Part shown: positions 1 to 7,879 of the stretch, in pieces
Layout: each line of letters starts with the position of its first letter
How positions within the stretch are numbered: position 1 is the first letter of the stretch
NCBI GenBank assembly: GCA_039817385.1
Contig: JBCBVY010000002.1
Span: forward strand, 372,001-436,000
Direction of reading: 5' to 3'
DNA length: 64,000 bases
Origin: JBCBCP01 sp039817385
Lineage (GTDB): Bacteria; Pseudomonadota; Alphaproteobacteria; Rhodobacterales; Rhodobacteraceae
The notes under the pieces: model-generated
What the model was told of the DNA's origin: nothing
Seen by the model: only the letters and a program-made list of their open reading frames with translations
Database searches by the model: none
Translations under genes and position numbers: made by a program

Positions 1-869
1 GTCAGACATCCCGCGCCGCGCCGCTGATCGCCCTTTGGGCCGAGGCAAACTGGGTCCAGCGCGCTGCCGCGATCATCGCGATCCTGCTGCTGCTGGCGGC
101 CTTGCTGGCGCCGCTGCTGGCGCCGTTTGATCCGCTGAAACAATCGCTGATCTCGCGCCTGCGCCCGCCCATCGGGTTCGAGCGGTTCCGCGACGGCTTC
201 CTGCTGGGCACGGATGAGCTGGGCCGCGATGTGCTGTCCCGGACGCTTTACGGGCTGCGGCTCACGCTGGGGCTGGCGCTGCTGGGCGCGTGCATTGGGC
301 TACTGATCGGCGGTACGCTGGGGCTGCTGGCCGGGCTGCGCCGCGGCTGGACCGAGGATGTGATCATGGCGGGTGTCGACCTGCAGATCGCCGTGCCTTT
401 TACCCTGATCGCGCTGCTGATCCTGTCGATCTTCGGCTCTTCGCTGACGGTGATGATCTTCGTGCTCGGCATCGCCGGGTGGGAGCAATACGCCCGGATC
501 GTCCGGGCCGAGGTGCGCAAGATCACCGAGCTGCCCTTTATCGAAGCCGCCCGCGCCTCGGGGGGCGGGCCGCGCTATATCGCGCGCCGCCATGTGCTGC
601 CCAACATCGTCTCGCCGCTGGTGGTGCAGTTCACGCTGTCGCTGTCCAACATCGTGATCCTCGAATCCACCTTGTCCTTCCTTGGCCTCGGGGTGCAGCC
701 GCCCACGGCCACGCTTGGCTCGATGGTGGGGTATGGGCGCGATTACATGCCGACGGCGCCGTGGATTGTGATCGCCCCCGCGGTGGCGATCATCCTTTTG
801 ACCTTTTCCGTGCAGATCCTTGGCGACTGGCTGAGGGACCGCGCCGATGTGCGCCTGCGCGGCCGCTAA
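1..869 (+). CDS. Peptide-type ABC transporter permease, DppC-like (5' end outside window)
   Basis: Inner-membrane permease subunit of a peptide/opine/nickel-class importer. The reading frame is open from base 3 (QTSRAAPLIALWAE...), so the true start lies before the window; an internal TTG at 102 is not the start. A first membrane helix rich in Leu/Ala/Ile (bases about 65-125) is followed by the DppC-type periplasmic segment with GTDELGRDVLSR (about 210-245), then further helices. The EAA loop that contacts the ATPase is visible as EAARASGGGPRYIARRHVLP (about 542-601). The C-terminus matches the family (final helix, then GDWLRDRADVRLRGR). It is followed after 45 bases by the binding protein and then the ATPase of the same operon. 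A DppB-like partner is expected just upstream of base 1. The family is certain; the substrate is unknown. Confidence 0.93.
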   Translation, partial: QTSRAAPLIALWAEANWVQRAAAIIAILLLLAALLAPLLAPFDPLKQSLISRLRPPIGFERFRDGFLLGTDELGRDVLSRTLYGLRLTLGLALLGACIGLLIGGTLGLLAGLRRGWTEDVIMAGVDLQIAVPFTLIALLILSIFGSSLTVMIFVLGIAGWEQYARIVRAEVRKITELPFIEAARASGGGPRYIARRHVLPNIVSPLVVQFTLSLSNIVILESTLSFLGLGVQPPTATLGSMVGYGRDYMPTAPWIVIAPAVAIILLTFSVQILGDWLRDRADVRLRGR

Positions 870-914
870 CCCAACGAGGCCAAGAATGCCCACAACCGCA
901 ACCAGGAGACTGAA

Positions 915-2465
915 ATGAAAAAGCTACTTCTGACGACCGCCGCACTCGTCGCGGCCTCGGGCGCCTTCGCCCAGGAGATCACCGTGGGTGCTGCCAACGT
1001 GTCCAGCTACCTCGACCCGGGCCGCGATCACTCCAATGTGGGCTCGCAGTTCTATTACAACGCCTTCGACACCCTGATCGAGCGTGACCATTCCCAGCTG
1101 GCGCCTGTCTGGCAGCCCGCGCTGGCGACCGCGTGGACGCAGATCGACGATATGACGATGGAGTTCAAGCTTCGGACAGGCGTCAAGTTCCACAACGGCG
1201 AAGACATGACAGCAGACGACGTCGTCTTCTCGCTCAACCGCATGTACCAGGCGACCTTCGCGCCTTACGTCGTGCGTTCAAAGGACCGCCTGGGCAACTT
1301 TGCCGAGGCCGTGAAAATCGACGACTACACCGTGCAGATCAAGGTCGAGCGCCCCGAGCCGCTGTGGGAAACGCTGGTCTCGCTGCAGCAGGTCATGATC
1401 ATCCCCGAAGACTACACCAAGGCGCTGTCGGGTGACCCGATGGTGGCCGAGGATGGCGATTACGAGGCGTTCTCCCTCGCGCCCGTCGGCACCGGCCCCT
1501 ATTCGGTTTCCGAATTCGTTCCGGGTGAAAAAGTGGTCTATTCGCGCTTTGACGGCTTCTGGGGCGATGCCGCGCCGCTGGAAACCGCAACCGTGATCCG
1601 CATCCCCGAGACAGCGTCGCGCATCACCGCGCTCAAGACCGGCGAGGCGGACATCGTCACCAACATCGCGCCCGACCAGATCGACCTGATCGATAGCGAT
1701 CCGAACCTCAAGACCGTTGGCAGCGCGACCGCCCTGTTCCACGTCATGATCATGAACGTGAACCACCCCAACCTGACGGACCCGAAAATCCGCCAGGCCC
1801 TGTCGCTTTCCATCGACCGCGACCTGCTGAACGAGGCGCTGTGGCTGGGCAAGGCCGTTGTGCCGTCGACTCACACGATGGAAGAGATGGGCGCGCTGCA
1901 CATGCCCGAACTGACGACCTTCGAATACGACCCCGAGCGGGCGAAGGAACTGCTGGCGGAGTCGTCTTATGATGGCGCGGAAATCGTCTTTGACGCGTTC
2001 CCGGTCTACTACACCAACGGTGTGCTGGCCGCGCAGGCGATCATGGAGATGTGGGCCGAGGTGGGCATCAACGGCCGCCTGAACGTGACCGACAAGTGGA
2101 CCGGCAACGATCCGGAGATGATGACGCGCTCCTGGTCCAACCCGATGTACTTTGCCGACCCGTTTGGCTCCTTCGGCGTGATGTGGGCGCCCGAAGGTCC
2201 CTCCGAAGGCGCAGGCCGGTTCAACACCGATGCCGCATATGCCGAAAGCTGGGCGCGGTTCCGCTTCAGCCAGGACATCGAAGAGCGCAAGGCGGCCTAT
2301 GTCGAGCTGATGGAACGGATCAAGCAGGACCCGCCGGTTCTGCCGCTCTACCGTCCCTTTGAAAGCTGGGGCATGCAGCAGTCCGTCAACTGGGCACCGC
2401 AGCCGGGGCACATCCCCTACGTGCTGGACTTCCGCGCGGGCTCGATTTCCATGAGCGGCAGCTAA
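915..2465 (+). CDS. ABC transporter substrate-binding protein, family 5 (DppA/OppA type)
   Basis: Periplasmic receptor of the importer encoded around it, 516 aa, typical for the SBP_bac_5 family. It begins with a clear Sec signal peptide (MKKLLLTTAALVAASGAFA, cleavage before QE). The family landmark of a Lys/Arg-rich segment followed by FHNGEDMTADDVVFSLNRM lies around residues 90-112, and the C-terminal half has the usual lobe with YDPERAKELLAES. The start is set by AGGAG at about 903-907. The next gene starts 62 bases downstream on the same strand, with no terminator visible between them. The ligand (di/oligopeptide, opine or other small polar molecule) cannot be told from sequence; the phosphoesterase gene in the same operon may be a clue. 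Confidence 0.93.
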   Translation: MKKLLLTTAALVAASGAFAQEITVGAANVSSYLDPGRDHSNVGSQFYYNAFDTLIERDHSQLAPVWQPALATAWTQIDDMTMEFKLRTGVKFHNGEDMTADDVVFSLNRMYQATFAPYVVRSKDRLGNFAEAVKIDDYTVQIKVERPEPLWETLVSLQQVMIIPEDYTKALSGDPMVAEDGDYEAFSLAPVGTGPYSVSEFVPGEKVVYSRFDGFWGDAAPLETATVIRIPETASRITALKTGEADIVTNIAPDQIDLIDSDPNLKTVGSATALFHVMIMNVNHPNLTDPKIRQALSLSIDRDLLNEALWLGKAVVPSTHTMEEMGALHMPELTTFEYDPERAKELLAESSYDGAEIVFDAFPVYYTNGVLAAQAIMEMWAEVGINGRLNVTDKWTGNDPEMMTRSWSNPMYFADPFGSFGVMWAPEGPSEGAGRFNTDAAYAESWARFRFSQDIEERKAAYVELMERIKQDPPVLPLYRPFESWGMQQSVNWAPQPGHIPYVLDFRAGSISMSGS

Positions 2466-2527
2466 GACACACGCGTGCGGCGGGGCAGGCGCCTCGCCGC
2501 ATCGCTTTTTTGCAAAGGACACGGCCC

Positions 2528-3355
2528 ATGACCCTGCGGATCGCCATCGTCACCGACATTCACCACGGTGCGCCCAGCCACACAAAGCGCGGCGACACGG
2601 CGCTGCGCCTGATGGAGGGTTTTGCCGCATGGGTTAAAGAGACGGCGCCTGACATGGTGCTCGACCTTGGCGACCGGATTTCCGACATTGACGAGGAAAC
2701 GGACTTGCGGCTTGAGCGGGAAATGGCAAAGGCCTTTGCCGCAATCGACGTGCCCGTCCACCACATGAACGGCAATCACGACCGGGACCATCTGACCGTC
2801 GCCCAGAACGAAGAGATCTTCGGCCAGCCCATGCAGAACGAGGTGCTGGACGCGGGCGATTGGCAAATCGCGCTCTGGCGCGCCGATGCCAAGATTGACC
2901 ATGCGCCCGAGCGGCGCGGCTTCAACCTGCCGGAGCCGGACCTTTTGTGGCTGTCGCGGACCATTCAGGCCGCCACAAAGCCCACGCTGGTCGCCAGCCA
3001 CGTGCCGGTGTCGGGGCATGGGCAAGGCGGCAACTACTATTTTGAGCGGAACGAGCAATTCTCCCGCTATCCGACCAGCGACCGGGCGCGGCAGGCACTG
3101 GCGCAGGCGCGGGTGCCAGTGATCTGCGTTGCGGGCCATGTGCACTGGAACACGGTCACCACCGTCGATGGCATCCCCCACCTGACCCAGCAAAGCCTGA
3201 CCGAAAGCTTTACGACCCAAGGCGCCCCGGCAGAAGCGTGGGGCCTGATGACGCTGGACAAGACCGTGCATTGGCAGGTCTTCGGGCACGACCCGTTCGA
3301 GGCGCGCCTGACCCCGCAAACGGGCCGCTGGACGCCCCCTTTGATGCCGTTCTGA
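2528..3355 (+). CDS. Calcineurin-like metallophosphoesterase
   Basis: Cytoplasmic metal-dependent phosphoesterase, 275 aa, no signal peptide. All blocks of the calcineurin/CpdA superfamily are visible: TDIHHG (D10, H12), LDLGDR (D47-D49), GNHD (residues 82-85), a later SHVP (158-161) and GHVHW (203-207), which together form the two-metal site. The start at 2528 is supported by AAAGGAC six bases before it. It sits inside the ABC importer operon: 62 bases after the binding protein, and its stop is one base before the ATPase start. That placement suggests it acts on the imported compound or is regulated with it. Members of this superfamily hydrolyse cyclic nucleotides, phosphodiesters or phosphomonoesters, so the exact substrate is open. 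Confidence 0.88.
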   Translation: MTLRIAIVTDIHHGAPSHTKRGDTALRLMEGFAAWVKETAPDMVLDLGDRISDIDEETDLRLEREMAKAFAAIDVPVHHMNGNHDRDHLTVAQNEEIFGQPMQNEVLDAGDWQIALWRADAKIDHAPERRGFNLPEPDLLWLSRTIQAATKPTLVASHVPVSGHGQGGNYYFERNEQFSRYPTSDRARQALAQARVPVICVAGHVHWNTVTTVDGIPHLTQQSLTESFTTQGAPAEAWGLMTLDKTVHWQVFGHDPFEARLTPQTGRWTPPLMPF

Positions 3356-3356
3356 T

Positions 3357-5006
3357 ATGCTTGAGAAGCCTGTCCTGTCGGTCAAGAACCTGTCCGTCGC
3401 CTTTGGTGATGCGGTTGCAGTGCACGATTTGTCTTTTGACATCCACGCCGGCGAAACGCTCGCGCTGGTCGGGGAAAGCGGGTCGGGCAAGTCGGTGACG
3501 GCCCTGTCTGTGCTGCGCCTGATCGAACGCGAAGGCGGGCGGATCGCGGGCGGGCAGATCCGCCTTGGCGCGGATGCGCCCGTGGATCTTGCCGCGCTGA
3601 CCGACCGCCAGATGCAGGCGTATCGGGGCAACCGCGTTTCGATGATTTTTCAGGAGCCGATGACCTCGCTCAACCCGGTGATGCGGATTGGCGAGCAGCT
3701 GTGCGAAGTGCTGCGCCGGCATCAGGGGATGAACCGGAGCGACGCGATGCAAGCGGCAGAGGCTGCGCTCGCGCAGGTGCGCATCCCCGAGCCTGCGCGG
3801 CGCCTGCGGCAATACCCGCACGAGCTGTCGGGCGGTCTGCGCCAGCGCGTGATGATCGCCATCGCGCTCGCCTGCCGCCCCGATGTGCTGATCGCGGATG
3901 AGCCGACAACCGCGCTTGATGTGACGACGCAGGCCGAGGTGTTGAAGCTGCTCAAGACGCTTCAGGCCGAGATTGGCATGGCCATTCTCTTCATCACCCA
4001 CGACATGGGCGTTGTGGCGGAGGTTGCGGACCGTGTTGTCGTGCTGCGCCGCGGGGTGACCGAAGAGGTCGGCACGGTCACGCAGCTGTTCGAGACGCCG
4101 CAATCGGACTATGCCCGGGATCTGATGGCGGCCACGCCCAAGCTGGGCCAATCGCCCATCCGCCCGCCGGTGCCGCAGGCCGCGCCGGTGCTGAAGGTCT
4201 CTAGCCTGTCCAAAAGCTTTGCGCAGAATGGCGGGCTGTTCACGGCCAAGACGCGCACCCACGCCGTGCGCGATGTCTCGTTCGAGATTTACCCCGGGGA
4301 GACCCTTGGCCTTGTGGGCGAGTCGGGTTGCGGGAAATCCACGCTCAGCCGGTCGCTGATGCGCCTGATCGAGCCGGACGCGGGCACCATCCAGCTTGCG
4401 GGGCAGGACATCATGGCGCTGGGCGCGGCGGGGCTGCGGCAAGCGCGCGGCAAGGTGCAGATGGTGTTCCAGGACCCCTTCGCCAGCCTCAACCCGCGCA
4501 TGACCGTCCGCGATCTGATCACGGAACCCGCCTACTTGCATTCGGGCATCAGCGGGCTGGAACGCGACGCGCTGGCGCGCGATCTGCTGCAAAAGGTGAC
4601 GCTGGACCCGGACGTCGCGGACCGCTACCCGCACCAGTTCTCCGGCGGCCAGCGCCAGCGCCTGTGCATCGCGCGCGCGCTGTCGGTCTCCCCCGAGCTG
4701 ATCGTGGCGGATGAGGCGGTCTCTGCTCTTGATGTCTCCACGGCGGCGCGGGTGACCAAGTTGATGCAGGAGCTTCAGGACGCGCTTGGCCTGTCCTTCC
4801 TTTTCATCAGCCACGACATCGCCGTGGTCGAACGCGTCAGCCACCGCATCGCGGTGATGTACCAGGGCCAGATCGTTGAGATCGGCGGGGCAGAGCAGGT
4901 GCTGCGCAACCCGCAACACGCCTACACGCAAAAGCTGCTGTCGGCTGTGCCTGCGGCAAAGCCCCGGCCGCGCCCGTCGCCGCAAAAGGCCGAAACGGTG
5001 GGCTAG
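3357..5006 (+). CDS. Fused dual ABC transporter ATP-binding protein (DppD-DppF type)
   Basis: Energises the peptide-type importer of this operon. The 549 aa protein carries two complete nucleotide-binding domains in tandem. Domain 1 has Walker A GESGSGKS (about residues 39-46), Q-loop FQEPMTSLNP, signature LSGGLRQR (about 157) and Walker B VLIADEPTTALD. Domain 2 has Walker A GESGCGKS (about 321), Q-loop FQDPFASLNPR, signature FSGGQRQR and a Walker B ending ADEAVSALD, followed by the C-terminal oligopeptide-type HPYT-like tail (NPQHAYTQKLL). Single-polypeptide DppD/DppF fusions are common in alphaproteobacteria. The start codon follows the phosphoesterase stop by one base, implying translational coupling. 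The second Walker B has DEAVSALD where DEPTSALD is usual; such variants are common and the catalytic Glu is present. Confidence 0.95.
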   Translation: MLEKPVLSVKNLSVAFGDAVAVHDLSFDIHAGETLALVGESGSGKSVTALSVLRLIEREGGRIAGGQIRLGADAPVDLAALTDRQMQAYRGNRVSMIFQEPMTSLNPVMRIGEQLCEVLRRHQGMNRSDAMQAAEAALAQVRIPEPARRLRQYPHELSGGLRQRVMIAIALACRPDVLIADEPTTALDVTTQAEVLKLLKTLQAEIGMAILFITHDMGVVAEVADRVVVLRRGVTEEVGTVTQLFETPQSDYARDLMAATPKLGQSPIRPPVPQAAPVLKVSSLSKSFAQNGGLFTAKTRTHAVRDVSFEIYPGETLGLVGESGCGKSTLSRSLMRLIEPDAGTIQLAGQDIMALGAAGLRQARGKVQMVFQDPFASLNPRMTVRDLITEPAYLHSGISGLERDALARDLLQKVTLDPDVADRYPHQFSGGQRQRLCIARALSVSPELIVADEAVSALDVSTAARVTKLMQELQDALGLSFLFISHDIAVVERVSHRIAVMYQGQIVEIGGAEQVLRNPQHAYTQKLLSAVPAAKPRPRPSPQKAETVG

Positions 5007-5026
5007 CTTGCAATCCTGATGTCGCT

Positions 5027-6088
5027 TCAGCTGCGTTCAAACGGCCATTTGAACCAGCTGTTCTTGTAGCCCGCAAGAAACCAATTGAGCGGCGTATAGC
5101 GGATAAAGATCAGGTACATCCCTGCGCAAGCGACCAGCGCGTAAAGCGCGGCGGCTGGCACCGCGATATGCTGGTTCCATCCTGCCTCCACCATCCAGAT
5201 CGACGCGCGGTACACGATGAACAGGTGAGCGATGTAGATAAAATACGCCATCTCGATCCCCCAGCGCAGCACGGCGTTTGAGCGCGTGATCAGCCGCTCG
5301 CTCAGGCCAATGAGACCAAAGCTGAAACTCAAGCCTGCCACCGCGACAAGCGCCTGGCGCAACAGACCTGGCCAGGGTGCGTAGTACCAGATCCCCAAGG
5401 CGCCATGCGCCGCAAACCCAAAGGCAAGCAGCGCAGCGATCACGGGCCAGCGCGACAACGTCTTGAGTGTCTCGCGTGCCTGCCACAGCCCTTGACCAAT
5501 CCAGAAGTAGAACCCGTACATCGCGAAGGCAGACAGGTTGGGATCCCACAGCGTGTTTGGCGCGTCTTGCCAGACGTGGTCACGGTTCCAAAGGCCCAGC
5601 AGCGCAATCGGCACGATCAGAAGCACAGCCCGCCACGGCGGCGCCAGTACCCATCCCGGCGCAATATGCCGCGTCAGCGGCGCCGCGGCGCAGAGGATGA
5701 CAAGCACCCACAGAAACCACAGATGCGCCAACACCCCGAAATCAAATGGCCGGAACAGGGAAAAGACCCACATCGCCGCCATCAGGGTCACGAAGATGCG
5801 GACAAACCGATCCTGCAGAAAGGCAGCCGGCCCGCGCCTCTCAAGGCTCATTTGGGCAAAGAACCCGGCCAGCAGGAAAAACACCGGCATCCGCCACAAG
5901 TGAATCCAGATCGACGTCATGGCCGTCAGGGCGCTGGCCTCCGGCTGGGCCGCGCTGGAACCCGGGGCAAAACGGATCAGAAAGTCATCACGCAGGTAAA
6001 CGCCTGACGCGTGCAGGACGAGGCCCATCAGCATCGCTCCCGCGCGCAGGGCGTCAAGCCCGTGATATCTGTGTGCCGCCTGCGTCAT
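5027..6088 (-). CDS. Membrane acyltransferase, acyltransferase-3 family (OpgC/OafA type)
   Basis: Polytopic inner-membrane enzyme of 353 aa with about ten hydrophobic segments. The N-terminus HRYHGLDALRAGAMLMGLVLH matches the family signature (R-x-x-x-x-DxLRA...H), where a conserved His-containing first helix begins the acyltransferase fold. WRMPVFFLLAGFFAQM corresponds to the second conserved helix (family F-F-x-x-S/A-G-F). Members O-acylate or succinylate exported glycans such as osmoregulated periplasmic glucans or O-antigen, but nothing nearby identifies the acceptor. The gene converges with the upstream ATPase gene with 20 bases between stop codons. The start at 6088 has no strong ribosome binding site. 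Confidence 0.85.
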   Translation of the reverse strand: MTQAAHRYHGLDALRAGAMLMGLVLHASGVYLRDDFLIRFAPGSSAAQPEASALTAMTSIWIHLWRMPVFFLLAGFFAQMSLERRGPAAFLQDRFVRIFVTLMAAMWVFSLFRPFDFGVLAHLWFLWVLVILCAAAPLTRHIAPGWVLAPPWRAVLLIVPIALLGLWNRDHVWQDAPNTLWDPNLSAFAMYGFYFWIGQGLWQARETLKTLSRWPVIAALLAFGFAAHGALGIWYYAPWPGLLRQALVAVAGLSFSFGLIGLSERLITRSNAVLRWGIEMAYFIYIAHLFIVYRASIWMVEAGWNQHIAVPAAALYALVACAGMYLIFIRYTPLNWFLAGYKNSWFKWPFERS

Positions 6089-6150
6089 GCGTCAACGCTA
6101 GCGACGTTCTTGCCCGTTCGCAAAGGTGACAGGGCCGCGCGCGCGCCGCT

Positions 6151-7023
6151 CTAAAACACCGCGTGGGCGCCGCGCTGGTCTTCCACGTGCCCCCGGGCCA
6201 GCCGCGCATAGTGCTGGGCGAGCGTTTCGGTCCCGAACTCAGGCGTTGCATCCGCGTCATAGCGCGCCCCGTCCCAGACCAGCATCGACTCGGTTGCATA
6301 GTATCGCCCGATCTTTGCCAACTCCGCCTTATCGCGCAGGCCGAACAGGCGCAGCGCGGTGATGATGGTGCTGAGCAAGGCAACGGGCACCTGGCGGAAT
6401 TTCGGCGTCAGCCCCAGCGCCTCGAACAGCATCGCGCCCTGCTCGCGCGGGGTGATCGCGGGGCCGGGGCCGCCGATGGGCAGGACGCGGCCTTGCAGGC
6501 TCGTGTCCACGACGCATTTCGCCAGATATCGCCCCAGATCGCCGTCGCTGATCGGTTTGCAGGCGGTCAAGGTGCCGTCCCCAAACAGCAGGAAGGGCTT
6601 GCCCGCGCGCAGACGCTCCACCTGGCCCGAAAGCGATTTGAAAAAGGCGGTCGGGCGCACGATTGTTCCCATCATCGGGGCGGCGCGCAGCTTTGCCTCA
6701 AAGGCCAGCTTTGCCTTTTGAAACCCCAGAAGGGGCCGCTGCACGCAGATCGCGGACAGCAGGATGAAATGCTGGACGCCTGCCGGGACAGCCGCCCCAA
6801 GGATCGCGGCGTTCAGCAGGTGATCGACGGCTTCGGCATCCGCGGGCGTGCCGGTGCGGGAGGCCAGGCAGGACATCACGACCTCAGGCCGCACCTCCTT
6901 CATCCGCTTGGCAAAATCCGCGCCGCGCTCCGGGGCGTGCACCTCGTGCCCTTCGGACAGCAGCGCCGCGTGGGCCGCGCGCCCGATTGTGCCCGTCGCA
7001 CCAAACAGCATGATCCGCGCCAT
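6151..7023 (-). CDS. bciA: Divinyl (proto)chlorophyllide 8-vinyl reductase, BciA type
   Basis: NADPH-dependent enzyme that reduces the C8-vinyl group of divinyl (proto)chlorophyllide a during (bacterio)chlorophyll synthesis. The 290 aa protein opens with the Rossmann motif FGATGTIG (residues 7-14). Diagnostic blocks shared with plant DVR and bacterial BciA are VVMSCLASRTG, HFILLSAICVQRPLLGFQKA, IVRPTAFFKSLSGQVE, GDGTLTACKPISDGDL, VLPIGGPGPAITPREQG and IGRYYATESMLVWD, all in the right order. These go well beyond a generic NmrA/epimerase match, so the assignment is fairly firm. The stop is TAG at 6151. In purple bacteria this gene often lies outside the photosynthesis cluster, as seems to be the case here. 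A TGT-N12-ACA motif sits 16 bases upstream of the start, and the neighbour is a blue-light sensor. Confidence 0.88.
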   Translation of the reverse strand: MARIMLFGATGTIGRAAHAALLSEGHEVHAPERGADFAKRMKEVRPEVVMSCLASRTGTPADAEAVDHLLNAAILGAAVPAGVQHFILLSAICVQRPLLGFQKAKLAFEAKLRAAPMMGTIVRPTAFFKSLSGQVERLRAGKPFLLFGDGTLTACKPISDGDLGRYLAKCVVDTSLQGRVLPIGGPGPAITPREQGAMLFEALGLTPKFRQVPVALLSTIITALRLFGLRDKAELAKIGRYYATESMLVWDGARYDADATPEFGTETLAQHYARLARGHVEDQRGAHAVF

Positions 7024-7038
7024 CGCACGACCCCCGTC

Positions 7039-7056
7039 TGTAAGCCTCTCCTGACA
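7039..7056. promoter_or_regulatory. Candidate PpsR/CrtJ-type site (TGT-N12-ACA) upstream of bciA
   Basis: TGT at 7039-7041 and ACA at 7054-7056 are separated by exactly 12 bases, the known spacing for PpsR/CrtJ, the oxygen/light-dependent repressor of photosynthesis genes. It lies 16 bases upstream of the bciA start, where binding would block transcription. The motif is only six fixed bases, so a chance hit in a 169-base intergenic region is possible (a few percent). Confidence 0.4.
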
Positions 7057-7136
7057 CTAAAGTTCATTTGCGGGCAATGCCATAGGCATGCGGGTGAGGC
7101 GCATGTCGGATTCAGTAAATCAATGCACGAAACCGC

Positions 7137-7166
7137 TTGATGCTGATTGGAGCCAGCCGCATAAAT
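7137..7166 (+). promoter_or_regulatory. Possible housekeeping promoter of the BLUF gene
   Basis: TTGATG at 7137-7142 and ATAAAT at 7161-7166 are separated by 18 bases, and the BLUF start codon is 26 bases further on. The match is weak and the intergenic region is only moderately AT-rich. Confidence 0.28.
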
Positions 7167-7192
7167 CGATCGGTATAGGTAGGAGACTGTAG

Positions 7193-7627
7193 ATGAACTT
7201 GACGCGGCTCGTGTATTATTCGCAGCGGAACCCGTCCGAAAACCTCGACGCCCAGCAGCTGATCGAAACCTGTCAGCGCAACAATCGGCGGATGAACCTG
7301 ACGGGTATGCTACACTACAACGGCGACCATTTCCTGCAGGTGGTCGAAGGGGGGCGCGTCGAAGTATCGGCGCTGTATCACCGTATCAGCCGCGACCCGC
7401 GCCACAGCAACATCATCCTTCTGGCCTGTAACGATGTGCGCGAGCGGTTATTTGCGACCTGGTCGATGGGCCTTCACCAGGGGATGGACGATAAGGCGCG
7501 CCAAATTTACCTGCGCTACTTCTCGACAGATGACATCAACCCCGAAACGGTGAATGTCGAAAGCCTGCTCGACGTGATGCAGGACCTTTCGGTCGAAATG
7601 TCGCCGCGCCTGAACGTATCGTCCTAA
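7193..7627 (+). CDS. BLUF-domain blue-light photoreceptor
   Basis: Short BLUF protein of 144 aa, similar in length to BlrB-type sensors: one flavin-binding domain (about residues 1-95) plus a C-terminal extension of about 50 aa and no output enzyme. The photocycle residues are in place: Tyr8 (LVYYS), Asn31 (QRNNRRM), Gln49 (HFLQVVEGG), and Trp90/Met92 (TWSMG). The Tyr-Gln-Trp/Met set hydrogen-bonds FAD and switches on blue light. The start at 7193 has AGGAG at 7181-7185. Such stand-alone BLUF proteins signal through protein-protein contacts; the partner is unknown. The gene is divergent from bciA, sharing a 169-base intergenic region, which suggests a link to light or photosynthesis control. 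Confidence 0.92.
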   Translation: MNLTRLVYYSQRNPSENLDAQQLIETCQRNNRRMNLTGMLHYNGDHFLQVVEGGRVEVSALYHRISRDPRHSNIILLACNDVRERLFATWSMGLHQGMDDKARQIYLRYFSTDDINPETVNVESLLDVMQDLSVEMSPRLNVSS

Positions 7628-7642
7628 GGGCGTGCGCGGGGT

Positions 7643-7879
7643 TCAGTTGCCCCGCCGCATCCGCCGCTTGAACTGGCTGAGCGCGCGTTCAGCCGCGTTT
7701 GCCCGCCCTTCGGCGTCGGCCAGGCGGCGGCGCAGGCGGGACATTTCCCCTGTCATCAGCGCCGTGCGCCCCACATCGGCGTCCACGCCGCGCTGCCGGG
7801 CGAGAAAGTAGCCCACAGCAACCGCGCAGACGAGCAGGACAAGCGTGATACCAAACTGCAAAGCAAGTGAAGCGGTCAT
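7643..7879 (-). CDS. Small membrane-anchored coiled-coil protein, unknown function
   Basis: 78 aa. One N-terminal transmembrane helix (about residues 9-26, FGITLVLLVCAVAVGYFLA) is followed by an Arg/Ala/Glu-rich segment (about 40-78) with heptad-like spacing, probably a cytoplasmic coiled coil. The start overlaps the stop of the OmpA-like gene by four bases (ATGA), so the two are translationally coupled. I do not recognise a family. The pairing with an inner-membrane-anchored OmpA-like protein suggests a small envelope complex. Confidence 0.7.
   Translation of the reverse strand: MTASLALQFGITLVLLVCAVAVGYFLARQRGVDADVGRTALMTGEMSRLRRRLADAEGRANAAERALSQFKRRMRRGN

Noticed and set aside
102..869. 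TTG at 102 as start of the first permease
   Set aside because: It falls inside the first membrane helix, and the frame continues upstream to the window edge with a plausible N-terminal region, so the gene is cut by the window rather than starting there.
3210..4985. Long open frame antisense to the dual ATPase gene (similar ones opposite to 1278-2522, 14056-15762, 56045-58798)
   Set aside because: High-GC coding DNA leaves long open antisense frames. The translations are Arg/Ala/His-rich without motifs, while the opposite strand encodes clear conserved proteins.
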